This document shows positions 8,362 to 15,851 of a stretch of 33,408 nt of DNA, piece after piece. The notes under the pieces are model-generated. The model did not search any database. It saw nothing but the letters and a program-made list of their open reading frames with translations, and had not been told where the DNA came from. The translations under genes were made by a program, and so were the position numbers. The stretch lies in the NCBI GenBank assembly GCA_003343705.1, contig QAKR01000032.1:1-33408 (forward strand), given 5' to 3'. Source of the stretch: Clostridiales bacterium. GTDB lineage: Bacteria > Bacillota > Clostridia > Oscillospirales > UBA644. Each line of letters starts with the position of its first letter. The first letter of the stretch is position 1.

Positions 8362-9285
8362 ATGAATAAAAAATCAATAGTATTTTCATTATCTGCAGCA
8401 TTTATTATTATCATAGCAGTTATTGTTTATATTGCTGCTGACAGGTTTTTATTTGAGCATATAGAAATAGATTTAACAAAAAATAAAACAAATTTACCCC
8501 TTGAAAACGAACATGAAGGCGACAGCGACTACACCGCAACAGACATGAGCTACTTAAGCAGCGACAAAACTATTAATATATCAAAAGTGATAACCGGTTC
8601 GGGAAAGAACCAGTTAGTTTATTTTGTAGCAGATATAAAAATAAACGATGATACGATGGTGAAGACTGCTTTTGCAAAAGATAAATTCGGTACGAACATT
8701 ATTGAAGAAGTTTCCTCAATTGCCAGTAGGAATAATGCTATATTAGCAATAAATGGTGATTATTACGGATTTAGAAATGATGGTATTATAATTCGCAATG
8801 GTGTTATATACAGGAATTCTCCGGCTCGTACAGGGCTTGCTATTTATAAAAACGGAACAATGGAAATTTACGATGAAACAAAAACTTCTGCACAAAATCT
8901 AATAGATGACGGGGTTTTCAACACTCTCTCATTTGGCCCGGCATTAATTGAGAACGGTTCGGTATTATCCGGGATCGATGAAGTAGAAGTTGACACAAAC
9001 TTTGGAAACCATTCGGTTCAGGGAAAGCAACCAAGAACAGGTATCGGTATAATTGAAAAAAATCATTTGGTTTTTGTTGTAGCGGACGGCAGAAATTCAG
9101 GATATTCAACAGGCGTAACAATGACACAGTTTGCAAATATTTTTAAGGATTTAGGTTGTATTGATGCTTATAATCTTGATGGAGGAGGGTCCTCGGAAAT
9201 GTGGTTTATGGGTAATATTATCAATACACCATGCAATAAAGGCGGCAGTGAAAGAGGCACAAGCGATATTATTTATATAGGATAG
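8362..9285 (+). CDS. Membrane-anchored phosphodiester glycosidase (NAGPA-like)
   Basis: This 307-residue protein has an N-terminal uncleaved anchor (about residues 6-28, very rich in Ile and Val) and an outside domain of the phosphodiester glycosidase family, the family of mammalian N-acetylglucosamine-1-phosphodiester alpha-N-acetylglucosaminidase. Motifs in order are AINGDYYGF with the following GIIIRNGVIY, FGPALIENG, PRTGIGI and NLDGGGSSEMWF, all diagnostic of the family. In bacteria these proteins act on the cell envelope, probably on sugar-phosphodiester linkages of wall polymers or exopolysaccharide; the exact substrate is not visible here. An in-frame TTG exists at 8344, but the ATG at 8362 has GAGGAAA upstream and places the anchor directly at the N-terminus, so it is preferred. 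The gene ends before a bidirectional terminator shared with the convergent DUF2798 gene. Confidence 0.9.
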   Translation: MNKKSIVFSLSAAFIIIIAVIVYIAADRFLFEHIEIDLTKNKTNLPLENEHEGDSDYTATDMSYLSSDKTINISKVITGSGKNQLVYFVADIKINDDTMVKTAFAKDKFGTNIIEEVSSIASRNNAILAINGDYYGFRNDGIIIRNGVIYRNSPARTGLAIYKNGTMEIYDETKTSAQNLIDDGVFNTLSFGPALIENGSVLSGIDEVEVDTNFGNHSVQGKQPRTGIGIIEKNHLVFVVADGRNSGYSTGVTMTQFANIFKDLGCIDAYNLDGGGSSEMWFMGNIINTPCNKGGSERGTSDIIYIG

Positions 9286-9290
9286 GTTAT

Positions 9291-9337
9291 AAAATAATAA
9301 GCACCGATAATTTTTTATCATAGGCGCTTATTATTTT
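9291..9337. terminator. Bidirectional terminator between convergent genes
   Basis: A 12-bp stem (9291-9302 with 9326-9337) starts with AAAA and ends with TTTT. A second small hairpin (GATAA/TTATC) sits inside its loop. It serves the glycosidase gene on the plus strand and the DUF2798 gene on the minus strand. Confidence 0.8.
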
Positions 9338-9340
9338 AGC

Positions 9341-9964
9341 CTAAATTTGAACAAAGGTTTCTATGGATTCTTCTTCACCATGGTAGTTATTATCTTTCAT
9401 TTTTTGATCTTGTTCTCTTTTAGCTATGTCTTTAAAAAACAAAAATTTAAAAATTTTACGAATCAGAGGTTGTATAAAAAACAACTGGGTAAAAAATGCA
9501 AACGGAAAGTTAAAGCATACAAGTTTCAACCATATAGCCATCAAAGTTATAAAGCTGAAACCGGAATAATACGGATAGTACAAAAACGAAGCAATAAAAC
9601 TCATTGCCGGACACATCAGCCCTACTGTTGCGCATATAATGGCAGTTTCAAACATCATAGGATGATCTTTACGAGGATCAAAAATCCGACACGCCAGTTT
9701 AAAAGAACAGGGGCTTCCCATAACCATTTCCAAAGTAAAGGCTATACACAATTCAATAATAATTACCGCCCATATGGGAAGATATGTGCCAAACATGTAA
9801 ACTCCACCCTGACAATTAATTGCTGAAAGAACGCTTTGAGTGCCTGTTAGCTGCATTAAAACATTTCCATTGATAACATAGAGGCTGTAAAAAACATAAG
9901 CGTGAACCGTTACAACTACGGTTAAAAATGCGAACACCATTCGTTGAAATAAATTTCTTGGCAT
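9341..9964 (-). CDS. DUF2798-type four-helix membrane protein
   Basis: This 207-residue protein has about four hydrophobic helices (roughly residues 8-30, 58-82, 105-130 and 138-165) and a charged C-terminal tail of about 30 residues. The opening MPRNLFQRMVFAFLTVVVTVHAYVFYS, here quoted only by its key residues P2, R3, F6, Q7, R8 and the TVHAYVFYSLYV helix, resembles DUF2798 family members of Clostridia. The function of that family is unknown, and a transporter role would be a guess. AAGGAGA lies before the ATG at 9964. The gene has an unusually long leader of about 220 bases with clear folding potential (see the ncRNA entry), which suggests control after transcription starts. It is convergent with the phosphodiester glycosidase gene and divergent from the lipoprotein glycosidase gene. 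Confidence 0.75.
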   Translation of the reverse strand: MPRNLFQRMVFAFLTVVVTVHAYVFYSLYVINGNVLMQLTGTQSVLSAINCQGGVYMFGTYLPIWAVIIIELCIAFTLEMVMGSPCSFKLACRIFDPRKDHPMMFETAIICATVGLMCPAMSFIASFLYYPYYSGFSFITLMAIWLKLVCFNFPFAFFTQLFFIQPLIRKIFKFLFFKDIAKREQDQKMKDNNYHGEEESIETFVQI

Positions 9965-10066
9965 GACCCATTCTCCTTAAGTCGAAGGGCGTAAAACACG
10001 ATATATTTTTATTACCCTTCAGATTTATTTAATTATTAAGTAAAGCAGCTTATTTGAAATAAAAAA

Positions 10067-10148
10067 ACACATGCTGTAATCCGGTGTAAAAAAGATTACG
10101 CCATTAAGCCCCGTAATCAGATTTACATACCAAAGGTACAACATGTGT
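10067..10148 (-). ncRNA. Candidate structured leader / riboswitch-like element
   Basis: Inside the long leader of the DUF2798 gene (transcript from about 10188 to 9965, minus strand) an 82-base region can fold as a multi-branched structure. A closing stem ACACATG/CATGTGT (10148-10142 with 10073-10067) is followed by seven T. Inside are a small hairpin TACC/GGTA (10138-10135 with 10131-10128) and a 7-bp hairpin GATTACG/CGTAATC (10118-10112 with 10100-10094). A third copy, GGATTAC (10082-10076), could compete for the CGTAATC arm. Mutually exclusive pairings next to a T run are the layout of a transcription-attenuating riboswitch. It does not match a riboswitch consensus I recognise. The rest of the gene-free stretch 9965-10364 holds the divergent promoters, the AT-rich leader ends and no gene. 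Confidence 0.4.
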
Positions 10149-10194
10149 CGTGCATATATTCAAATATTCAGTTATCAGCAACTTACTTGTTATT

Positions 10195-10223
10195 ATTTTA
10201 CCATTAAAAAAATAAAATGTCAA
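10195..10223 (-). promoter_or_regulatory. Promoter of the DUF2798 gene
   Basis: On the minus strand: TTGACA (10223-10218), 17-bp spacer, TAAAAT (10200-10195). This gives a leader of about 220 bases. Confidence 0.78.
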
Positions 10224-10243
10224 GTAATAAAAAATTAAAAATA

Positions 10244-10272
10244 TTGACATTGAAAAATTTTTGTGTTATAAT
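10244..10272 (+). promoter_or_regulatory. Consensus promoter of the lipoprotein glycosidase gene
   Basis: A perfect TTGACA (10244-10249), 17-bp spacer and perfect TATAAT (10267-10272). It stands back to back with the DUF2798 promoter, with 20 bases between the two -35 boxes. The 8-bp inverted repeat ATTGACAT/ATGTCAAT (10243-10250, 10271-10278) brackets the promoter and could hold a repressor, which a consensus promoter would need if the gene is inducible. Confidence 0.85.
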
Positions 10273-10364
10273 GTCAATAAACATAGACTCCGCTAAATAC
10301 GATTACTTGTATATTTCAAATGCTTGTTTTTAACATCAACAGGTTGAGATTAAGGAGAAAAAAG

Positions 10365-12965
10365 ATGAAAAACGTACTTAAGCTATCAATATTGATTATA
10401 CTAATATGTTTGCTTTTCTGTGCTTGTTCGGTTGTTGACCGAAATACTTTAGAATTTAAAGGTAAAACCGAATCTGAATGGCAAATTACAATAAATAAAG
10501 ACCTTCAGCATCAATTAGAAAAAACAAGTAGCATAGACGAAAGCATAAAAGATTTTTATTTAAAAATGGAGGGAGAAGATTATACTTCTGTCACCATGAA
10601 CACTTCTGTTATTGAAAGCCTTGATTTCTCAGGAGGTAAAGTTTTACAGGGTAAAGGCTCAAAATCCACAAATGGTGATTTTAGAATAACTTATAACATA
10701 TCCGTACCCGAATCCGGACTTTACGATATTACCGCACTTACCTCAAAACTGGGATATAAAAACACAACAAACTTTTTTTTATATGTTAATGGAAATAAAA
10801 CACTGACAGTTGCAAAAGCAAGCACAAACATAAAAGATCAGAGCTTTCCGGTTCTTACACCGGATGCAAACGCAATGAGAACAATCCTAATGAACCCGGT
10901 ATATCTTAATCAAGGGCAAAATGAAATCGCTTTTGTCCTTGACACAACAGACACAACACCTTCTTCAACTTATATGTTTTATATTGATTATTTTGAAGTA
11001 AAGGCATCGGAAAGTATAGAAGCAGATGGTAATATTTTATATACACAAACACCCGAAGGTGAATTTGCAGATCTTTCAAGTGAAGCGACAAAACTCAGCG
11101 TGTTCACTAACACATGGGATTTAAGCCTTGACTTTACCCTATCAACACTTGCAGCAAAAACACAATCAGTTGTTTTTTCCGTAATAGATTATTATGGGAA
11201 AACTATTTTTACCGACAATGTTTCAATTGAATGCGGGAAGTTTAATTATAAAATAGATTTAGGCAAACATCCCACAGGTTATTTCACCCTTAAAGCTACT
11301 TTAAACAACAATGAACTTTACAAGAAAGTTTATATTGTCACACCGGATATACAAACAAGAACAATTTATCAAAATTCTCCTTTTGCAATGGACTTTGCAT
11401 CATATCACACACTTGATAATGCAAATGATTCATACATGTATGCAAGCGCTTGTAAATTAATGGGCATATCTTGGGTAAGGGAACGTTATGAGTCTTATGC
11501 TAAATGGTATGAAGGGCAATATGATTTCTCGCGTTCGGATATAATATATAACAATATACATAAATGCGGATTAAATATTTCTTCAATTATTATGGGTTCA
11601 AGCCGTAGCGGGGACTTAACGATGGGGGAATTGTTTGCCGGCAAACAGCTGAATGCATATAAATACGTCAAAGATTTCACTCAAAGATACAAAGGCATTG
11701 TAGATGCTGTTGAAATTTGGAATGAACTTGATTGGCAACAGCATTACAGTGATACAGCAGATATTTATGCATCCTACTACAAAGCTATGGTTTGTGCTGT
11801 ACTTGATGCTAACGAAAACACCTCAAAAATTTTCAGCGCGCTTTGTCAAAAGCCCTCCGAAAACGACTGGCTTGAAATAACCGCAGAAAATGATGTATTC
11901 GACTTTACTGACGCATTTAACTATCATTATCATATTTATGATGATATTGAAAGGCCTGTAACAGAGTTTATTGACGGCACAACGGCGGGAGAGTTAATGA
12001 ATTATGCTAATACTTATGCCCCTAATATGCCGGCCTGGTGCACTGAAGCAGGAATTCTTCTTAGATTTAAAAATACCCCAAGTGAAGGAATTGTAAGAGA
12101 CGATTGGATTTTAAATTCAAGCCAGGAAAAGATCCAATCCAATTATATGATAACGTCCGCCGTACAGTCTCTTGCAGCAGGTACTGATAAACATTTTTGG
12201 TTTATTGCCGTTCCAAACCAGGAAAATAGCGGTACGTTTGGGTCTTTCCGATATGACAACAGCCCCTATCCATCTGTAGCTGCCGAAGCGATTATGACCG
12301 AAACATTAGGTTCCGGCTCATATATTGGAGAAATGACAAACCTACCTGACGATACAGAAGGTCATATTTTTAACAATGGGACAGATGATGTTCTTGTTCT
12401 TTGGTCCGAGGGAAACCGTACGGTAGCCCTTGAAATTGATGAAACATGCTTAAAAGTTGATATTATGGGAAACAAATCTCTTATCCCTGCAAACAACGGC
12501 AAGATTTATGTTAACATTTCAAATGAGCCTGTTTACATAGTCCTTGACGGAAAGTCTCCAGAATGTATATATAAACCGACAAAGCTTTCTCCTGCAACTC
12601 AAATTCAAACAAAGACTGATTTCACTGTAGGTGAACGTGTAATACTTACTCAAATATGGGATTGTAATCTTGCCGACGCAAGGATTAACGGTTATAACGT
12701 TCCGGCAGGGGGGGAATCTGTTAAAATAAACATTGCAAACTTTAATAACACGCCTGTGACAGGGAAAATCACGGGTGTAGCAGATGGATACACAGTTACT
12801 GTAGACGCAGGTGAAATTACAATTCCCGAATATTCGGAAGCGACTGTAGTTGTTACCGTAACGCCAAACCCTGGCAACTCAGAAAACACATTTATTCGAT
12901 TTAACGGAATATTTAACGGATCAGAAACTTCTGTCTCTGCCGCTAAAATACATTTAGGATCATAA
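10365..12965 (+). CDS. Lipoprotein glycoside hydrolase, clan GH-A type
   Basis: This 866-residue protein begins with a lipoprotein signal peptide (hydrophobic 4-18, then Phe-Cys-Ala-Cys with C21 as the likely lipidated residue), so it is probably tethered to the outer face of the membrane. Residues 70-215 resemble a carbohydrate-binding jelly-roll module (SVPESGLYDITALTS, TNFFLYVNG, and the INYIDYFEV-like ending FYIDYFEVK). Residues 240-330 form a beta-sandwich. Residues 335-640 look like a TIM barrel with VEIWNELDW (E454, acid/base) and AWCTEAGIL (E561, nucleophile), the strand-4 and strand-7 glutamates of clan GH-A, close to families such as GH5 or GH39. The C-terminal 200 residues are beta-rich. 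AAGGAG at 10352 fixes the ATG at 10365 rather than the TTG-like start at 10320. It is followed by a terminator and is probably monocistronic. Substrate unknown. Confidence 0.85.
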   Translation: MKNVLKLSILIILICLLFCACSVVDRNTLEFKGKTESEWQITINKDLQHQLEKTSSIDESIKDFYLKMEGEDYTSVTMNTSVIESLDFSGGKVLQGKGSKSTNGDFRITYNISVPESGLYDITALTSKLGYKNTTNFFLYVNGNKTLTVAKASTNIKDQSFPVLTPDANAMRTILMNPVYLNQGQNEIAFVLDTTDTTPSSTYMFYIDYFEVKASESIEADGNILYTQTPEGEFADLSSEATKLSVFTNTWDLSLDFTLSTLAAKTQSVVFSVIDYYGKTIFTDNVSIECGKFNYKIDLGKHPTGYFTLKATLNNNELYKKVYIVTPDIQTRTIYQNSPFAMDFASYHTLDNANDSYMYASACKLMGISWVRERYESYAKWYEGQYDFSRSDIIYNNIHKCGLNISSIIMGSSRSGDLTMGELFAGKQLNAYKYVKDFTQRYKGIVDAVEIWNELDWQQHYSDTADIYASYYKAMVCAVLDANENTSKIFSALCQKPSENDWLEITAENDVFDFTDAFNYHYHIYDDIERPVTEFIDGTTAGELMNYANTYAPNMPAWCTEAGILLRFKNTPSEGIVRDDWILNSSQEKIQSNYMITSAVQSLAAGTDKHFWFIAVPNQENSGTFGSFRYDNSPYPSVAAEAIMTETLGSGSYIGEMTNLPDDTEGHIFNNGTDDVLVLWSEGNRTVALEIDETCLKVDIMGNKSLIPANNGKIYVNISNEPVYIVLDGKSPECIYKPTKLSPATQIQTKTDFTVGERVILTQIWDCNLADARINGYNVPAGGESVKINIANFNNTPVTGKITGVADGYTVTVDAGEITIPEYSEATVVVTVTPNPGNSENTFIRFNGIFNGSETSVSAAKIHLGS

Positions 12966-12981
12966 AAAATAAATTTAATAT

Positions 12982-13021
12982 AAACGAAAGGACCGAAACT
13001 CATCTCGGTCCTTTCGTTTTT
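12982..13021 (+). terminator. Intrinsic terminator of the lipoprotein glycosidase gene
   Basis: A perfect 15-bp stem (12982-12996 with 13005-13019), an 8-base loop and a T run. Confidence 0.92.
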
Positions 13022-13101
13022 CAACATATGGTACATCATTTAACTTATGTACATTTAAGATGCTGAATCTAAATAGTTATTATATGCTATTCATTCTTAG
13101 A

Positions 13102-13569
13102 TTATTTTTCAGTGCTACCGAATCCGCCATTGCGCGATGATGTTGCATTATCATCATATGTTATACCAAATGGCGTAAAAACACCTTGACAAAAAGCCTT
13201 TTTTGCAGGCAGTGTCAAAGGAGAAGCCCCATTTATGATTTTAACAAGTATATGACCTTCATTATCCGAATAAAAATAATCACTATCAATTATTCCCACT
13301 GTATTAGCTAACCGAACTCCAAATTTAAAACCAAGCCCGCTTTTAGGAAAAATTTGAAGAACCCAGCCTTCATCTATTTCAGCACGTATACCCGTTGCTA
13401 TAACACAACTTTCTCCTGGTGCAAGCGTTAGTTGTGACGGTGTAATAAAATCATAACCGGCAGATCCTTTTGTTGCACGTTCGGGCAAAGAGATATTTTC
13501 ATAACTATCTCCCCCATCGAGGCTGAAGCGTTCAGCAGACACTTTATAAAACTTTGAAATTTGTTGCAA
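13102..13569 (-). CDS. dut: dUTP diphosphatase (trimeric dUTPase fold)
   Basis: This 155-residue cytoplasmic enzyme converts dUTP to dUMP and pyrophosphate, keeping uracil out of DNA and supplying dTMP synthesis. All five trimeric dUTPase motifs are present in order: GSAGYDF (35-41), PKSGLG (75-80), GIIDSDYF with SDNEGHI (92-107), KKAFCQGVF (123-131) and the P-loop-like RNGGFGST (146-153). D95 of motif 3 is the expected catalytic aspartate. The start is a TTG at 13569; no ATG is near, and AGGGTGA stands upstream at a fitting distance. The promoter at 13587-13615 is a perfect consensus, so strong constitutive expression is expected. It is divergent from the MFS gene, which also uses a TTG start. 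Confidence 0.94.
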   Translation of the reverse strand: MQQISKFYKVSAERFSLDGGDSYENISLPERATKGSAGYDFITPSQLTLAPGESCVIATGIRAEIDEGWVLQIFPKSGLGFKFGVRLANTVGIIDSDYFYSDNEGHILVKIINGASPLTLPAKKAFCQGVFTPFGITYDDNATSSRNGGFGSTEK

Positions 13570-13586
13570 ATTATATCACCCTATAT

Positions 13587-13615
13587 ATTATACATTATTA
13601 ACATTATCTTGTCAA
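13587..13615 (-). promoter_or_regulatory. Consensus promoter of dut
   Basis: On the minus strand: perfect TTGACA (13615-13610), 17-bp spacer, perfect TATAAT (13592-13587). Confidence 0.9.
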
Positions 13616-13618
13616 TAC

Positions 13619-13647
13619 TTGATTTATTGGTAAGTATGTGGTATAGT
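13619..13647 (+). promoter_or_regulatory. Promoter of the MFS transporter gene
   Basis: TTGATT (13619-13624), 17-bp spacer, TATAGT (13642-13647). Its -35 box begins four bases from that of dut, so binding of polymerase at the two sites may interfere. Confidence 0.7.
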
Positions 13648-13663
13648 TCTACAGGGTGATTTT

Positions 13664-14902
13664 TTGAAGTATAAAACAACATTATATTCCTGTTATTCGG
13701 GAATTTTCACACAGGCTATAACTAATAATCTTGCACCACTGTTGTTTGTGGTATTCCGTGACAAATACGGCTTATCATTTGAAATGATAGGAAGGCTTAT
13801 CCTTATAAATTTCGCAACACAGATAATCGTTGATTATATAGCAATCAAAATTGCAGATCAAGTAGGTCATCGTAAAATGCTTGTCCTGTCTCAGATATGC
13901 TCTGCACTTGGGCTTTCACTTTTAGGTATTTGTCCTCTTTTAACTAATAAACCCTATATAGGCCTTATTATTGCGGTTATAATTTACGCAACGGGCGGAG
14001 GATTAACTGAAGTTCTGGTAAGTCCCATTGTAGATAGATTGCCTCTTGGCAACAAACAAGCTGCCATGAGCTTACTTCATTCATTTTACTGCTGGGGTCA
14101 GGTTATTGTAGTTGTCGGAACAACATTTACGTTAAACATTATCGGGCATGAAATATGGTATATAATCCCTTTTATATGGGCAGCCGTACCTATTACAACA
14201 GTATTTTTTATGGCTAAAATACCACTGCCGCCGCCGATTGCGGAAAATGAAAAAACGCCACTCACGAAATTATTTCAATCTAAACTTTTCATTATCATGC
14301 TTTTACTTATGTTATCAGCAGGGGCCTCAGAGCTTTCTATGTCGCAATGGTCATCGCTTTTTGCGGAAAAAGGGCTTGGTGTTTCGAAAGTTATGGGTGA
14401 CTTATTAGGCCCTTGTCTATTTGCCGTTTTAATGGGGCTGGGCCGTGTGGGTTATTCGGTCTTCGGTAAGAAAACAGATGTACGTAAATACCTCATCTTT
14501 TGTGCAGCCCTTTGTATAGGTTGTTATTTATGCGCTGCGCTTATTCAAATTCCTATTGTTTCGCTTATCGGTTGTGCTTTATGCGGATTTTCTATCAGTA
14601 TGATGTGGCCTGGTGTATTGGTACTTTGTTCACAGCGATTTCCCAACGGAGGTACAGCAGCGTTTGGGGCATGTGCACTTGCAGGCGACCTTGGGTGCTC
14701 TTTAGGACCATGGATTACAGGATTAATTGCTGACTTAGCAGAGAAAAATAACAATATAACAAATTTAGGAGCACAATTAGGTCTTGCACCCGAACAGGCC
14801 GGGCTAAAGACAGGTTTGTTAACAGCCGTCATTTTTCCTCTTATATTGATGTTTGGTCTTTTCTTTCTTAAAAAAATGTCGCCTAACTCCGACAAAAATT
14901 GA
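13664..14902 (+). CDS. Major facilitator superfamily transporter
   Basis: This 412-residue protein has about 12 hydrophobic helices and no signal peptide. The loop between helices 2 and 3 reads IADQVGHRKMLVLSQ, the MFS signature (D-x-x-G-x-R-x-x). A second, weaker copy of the loop follows the central cytoplasmic segment (FGKKTDVRKYLIF). The N-terminal half contains the GGGLTEVLVSPIVDRLP motif seen in sugar and drug members, close to the FucP-like group, which would suit the carbohydrate genes nearby, but substrate cannot be read from the sequence. The only sensible start is TTG at 13664 with AGGGTGA upstream; the first in-frame ATG lies some 40 codons inside helix 2. A strong terminator follows. 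Confidence 0.88.
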   Translation: MKYKTTLYSCYSGIFTQAITNNLAPLLFVVFRDKYGLSFEMIGRLILINFATQIIVDYIAIKIADQVGHRKMLVLSQICSALGLSLLGICPLLTNKPYIGLIIAVIIYATGGGLTEVLVSPIVDRLPLGNKQAAMSLLHSFYCWGQVIVVVGTTFTLNIIGHEIWYIIPFIWAAVPITTVFFMAKIPLPPPIAENEKTPLTKLFQSKLFIIMLLLMLSAGASELSMSQWSSLFAEKGLGVSKVMGDLLGPCLFAVLMGLGRVGYSVFGKKTDVRKYLIFCAALCIGCYLCAALIQIPIVSLIGCALCGFSISMMWPGVLVLCSQRFPNGGTAAFGACALAGDLGCSLGPWITGLIADLAEKNNNITNLGAQLGLAPEQAGLKTGLLTAVIFPLILMFGLFFLKKMSPNSDKN

Positions 14903-14921
14903 CGTATAACAAAATAATATC

Positions 14922-14958
14922 CGCCGTTTTTATGTTTTACACGTAAAAACGGCGTTTT
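14922..14958 (+). terminator. Intrinsic terminator of the MFS gene
   Basis: A 14-bp stem (14922-14935 with 14941-14954, one G-U pair) and 5-base loop, followed by TTTT. Confidence 0.88.
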
Positions 14959-14975
14959 CTGTCGTACGGTTTTAC

Positions 14976-15004
14976 TTGCAAAGCATATAATTTTGTGTTA
15001 TCAT
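14976..15004 (+). promoter_or_regulatory. Promoter of the ParB-like gene
   Basis: TTGCAA (14976-14981), 17-bp spacer, TATCAT (14999-15004). Confidence 0.62.
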
Positions 15005-15049
15005 CAAATCAGAAAACCACAGATCATACAAAATAAAGGAGAACGAAAA

Positions 15050-15826
15050 ATGACTGAACTGTATCCGACATTCGAAGAAACATTCAGAGAAATTCCAATT
15101 TTATTAATTGATGACACAAACGTTTGCACACGTGAAACCTTCAATGAAAGTTCTCTTGACGACTTAAGTCGCAGCATTTCCTCTTTCGGGGTTATAGAGC
15201 CGTTAACCGTTCGCGCTGTTGGAGAAAAATATGAGCTTATTGCAGGACGCCGTCGTTTCTTAGCTGCACGTATGGCCGGAGTTTATTCCATCCCTTGCGT
15301 TGTTACTGAAATAGACGAGCCTAATGCATGTATCTCCGCCCTCTCTTCCAATATAAATTGCGAACCTATGCATTATTTCGATATAGCGCAAGCAATAGCG
15401 CATATTGTGAGAACTCTGGGGTTCAGCGAAGAATATACCGCTAAAAAATTAGGGAAAAGCACACTTTACATTAAAAATAAGCTTAAGTTACTTGCCATTC
15501 CCGAGTATATACGAGATTATATTATTGAAAATCATCTTAAGGAAAAACACACACGTTGTATTTTACGTTTAGATGATGAAAAGCTTATGCTTCGTGCTGC
15601 AACTGCTGCAGTTCGGTCAAAGATGAACGTCGGGCAACTTGACGCATATGTAGATACTCTTCTTGAAAAAAAAGGTATAAACATAAGTTTTTGCCGCGAC
15701 TTACGTCTTTATTTCAATACAATTAACCATACTGTCAATATAATGAAAAACTCCGGTATTAACACACTGCTCGAAAAGATAGAAGACGAACACTCTGTTA
15801 CATACCGGATTGTAGTCAATAAATAA
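15050..15826 (+). CDS. ParB/Spo0J-like DNA-binding protein, orphan
   Basis: This 258-residue protein has a ParB N-terminal domain (about 12-105) and a central helix-turn-helix (about 122-150, EEYTAKKLGKSTLYIKNKLKLL). ParB proteins load on parS sites and spread on DNA as CTP-dependent clamps for chromosome or plasmid partition. ParB box I is present as SFGVIEPLTVR. Box II reads GRRRFLAA instead of the usual GERRxRAA, and box III reads SNINCE instead of ENxQRE, so two residues linked to CTP hydrolysis, the Glu and the Arg of box III, are replaced. There is no ParA gene beside it and no replication genes, so it is not the usual parAB locus. The start at 15050 follows AAAGGAGA; an upstream in-frame start at 14993 would overlap the promoter. 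It could be a second, regulatory ParB or a Noc-like protein. Confidence 0.85.
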   Translation: MTELYPTFEETFREIPILLIDDTNVCTRETFNESSLDDLSRSISSFGVIEPLTVRAVGEKYELIAGRRRFLAARMAGVYSIPCVVTEIDEPNACISALSSNINCEPMHYFDIAQAIAHIVRTLGFSEEYTAKKLGKSTLYIKNKLKLLAIPEYIRDYIIENHLKEKHTRCILRLDDEKLMLRAATAAVRSKMNVGQLDAYVDTLLEKKGINISFCRDLRLYFNTINHTVNIMKNSGINTLLEKIEDEHSVTYRIVVNK

Positions 15827-15851
15827 TTAACTATTTTTATTAAGTTGTAAA

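Noticed and set aside
9347..9826. 159-codon open frame on the plus strand
   Set aside because: It runs antisense to the DUF2798 gene, which has a ribosome binding site, promoter and membrane-helix pattern; the frame product is basic and without any motif.
10217..10278. Three ATGTCAA half-sites in alternating orientation, 27 bases apart
   Set aside because: Two of the three are the -35 boxes of the divergent promoters, so the pattern needs no regulator; only the third copy remains unexplained and is treated with the promoter.
12692..13039. 115-codon open frame on the minus strand
   Set aside because: It is antisense to the end of the lipoprotein glycosidase gene and would run through the terminator hairpin; no ribosome binding site.
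14545..14895. 116-codon open frame on the minus strand
   Set aside because: It is a shadow of the MFS gene caused by codon bias; no start signal.
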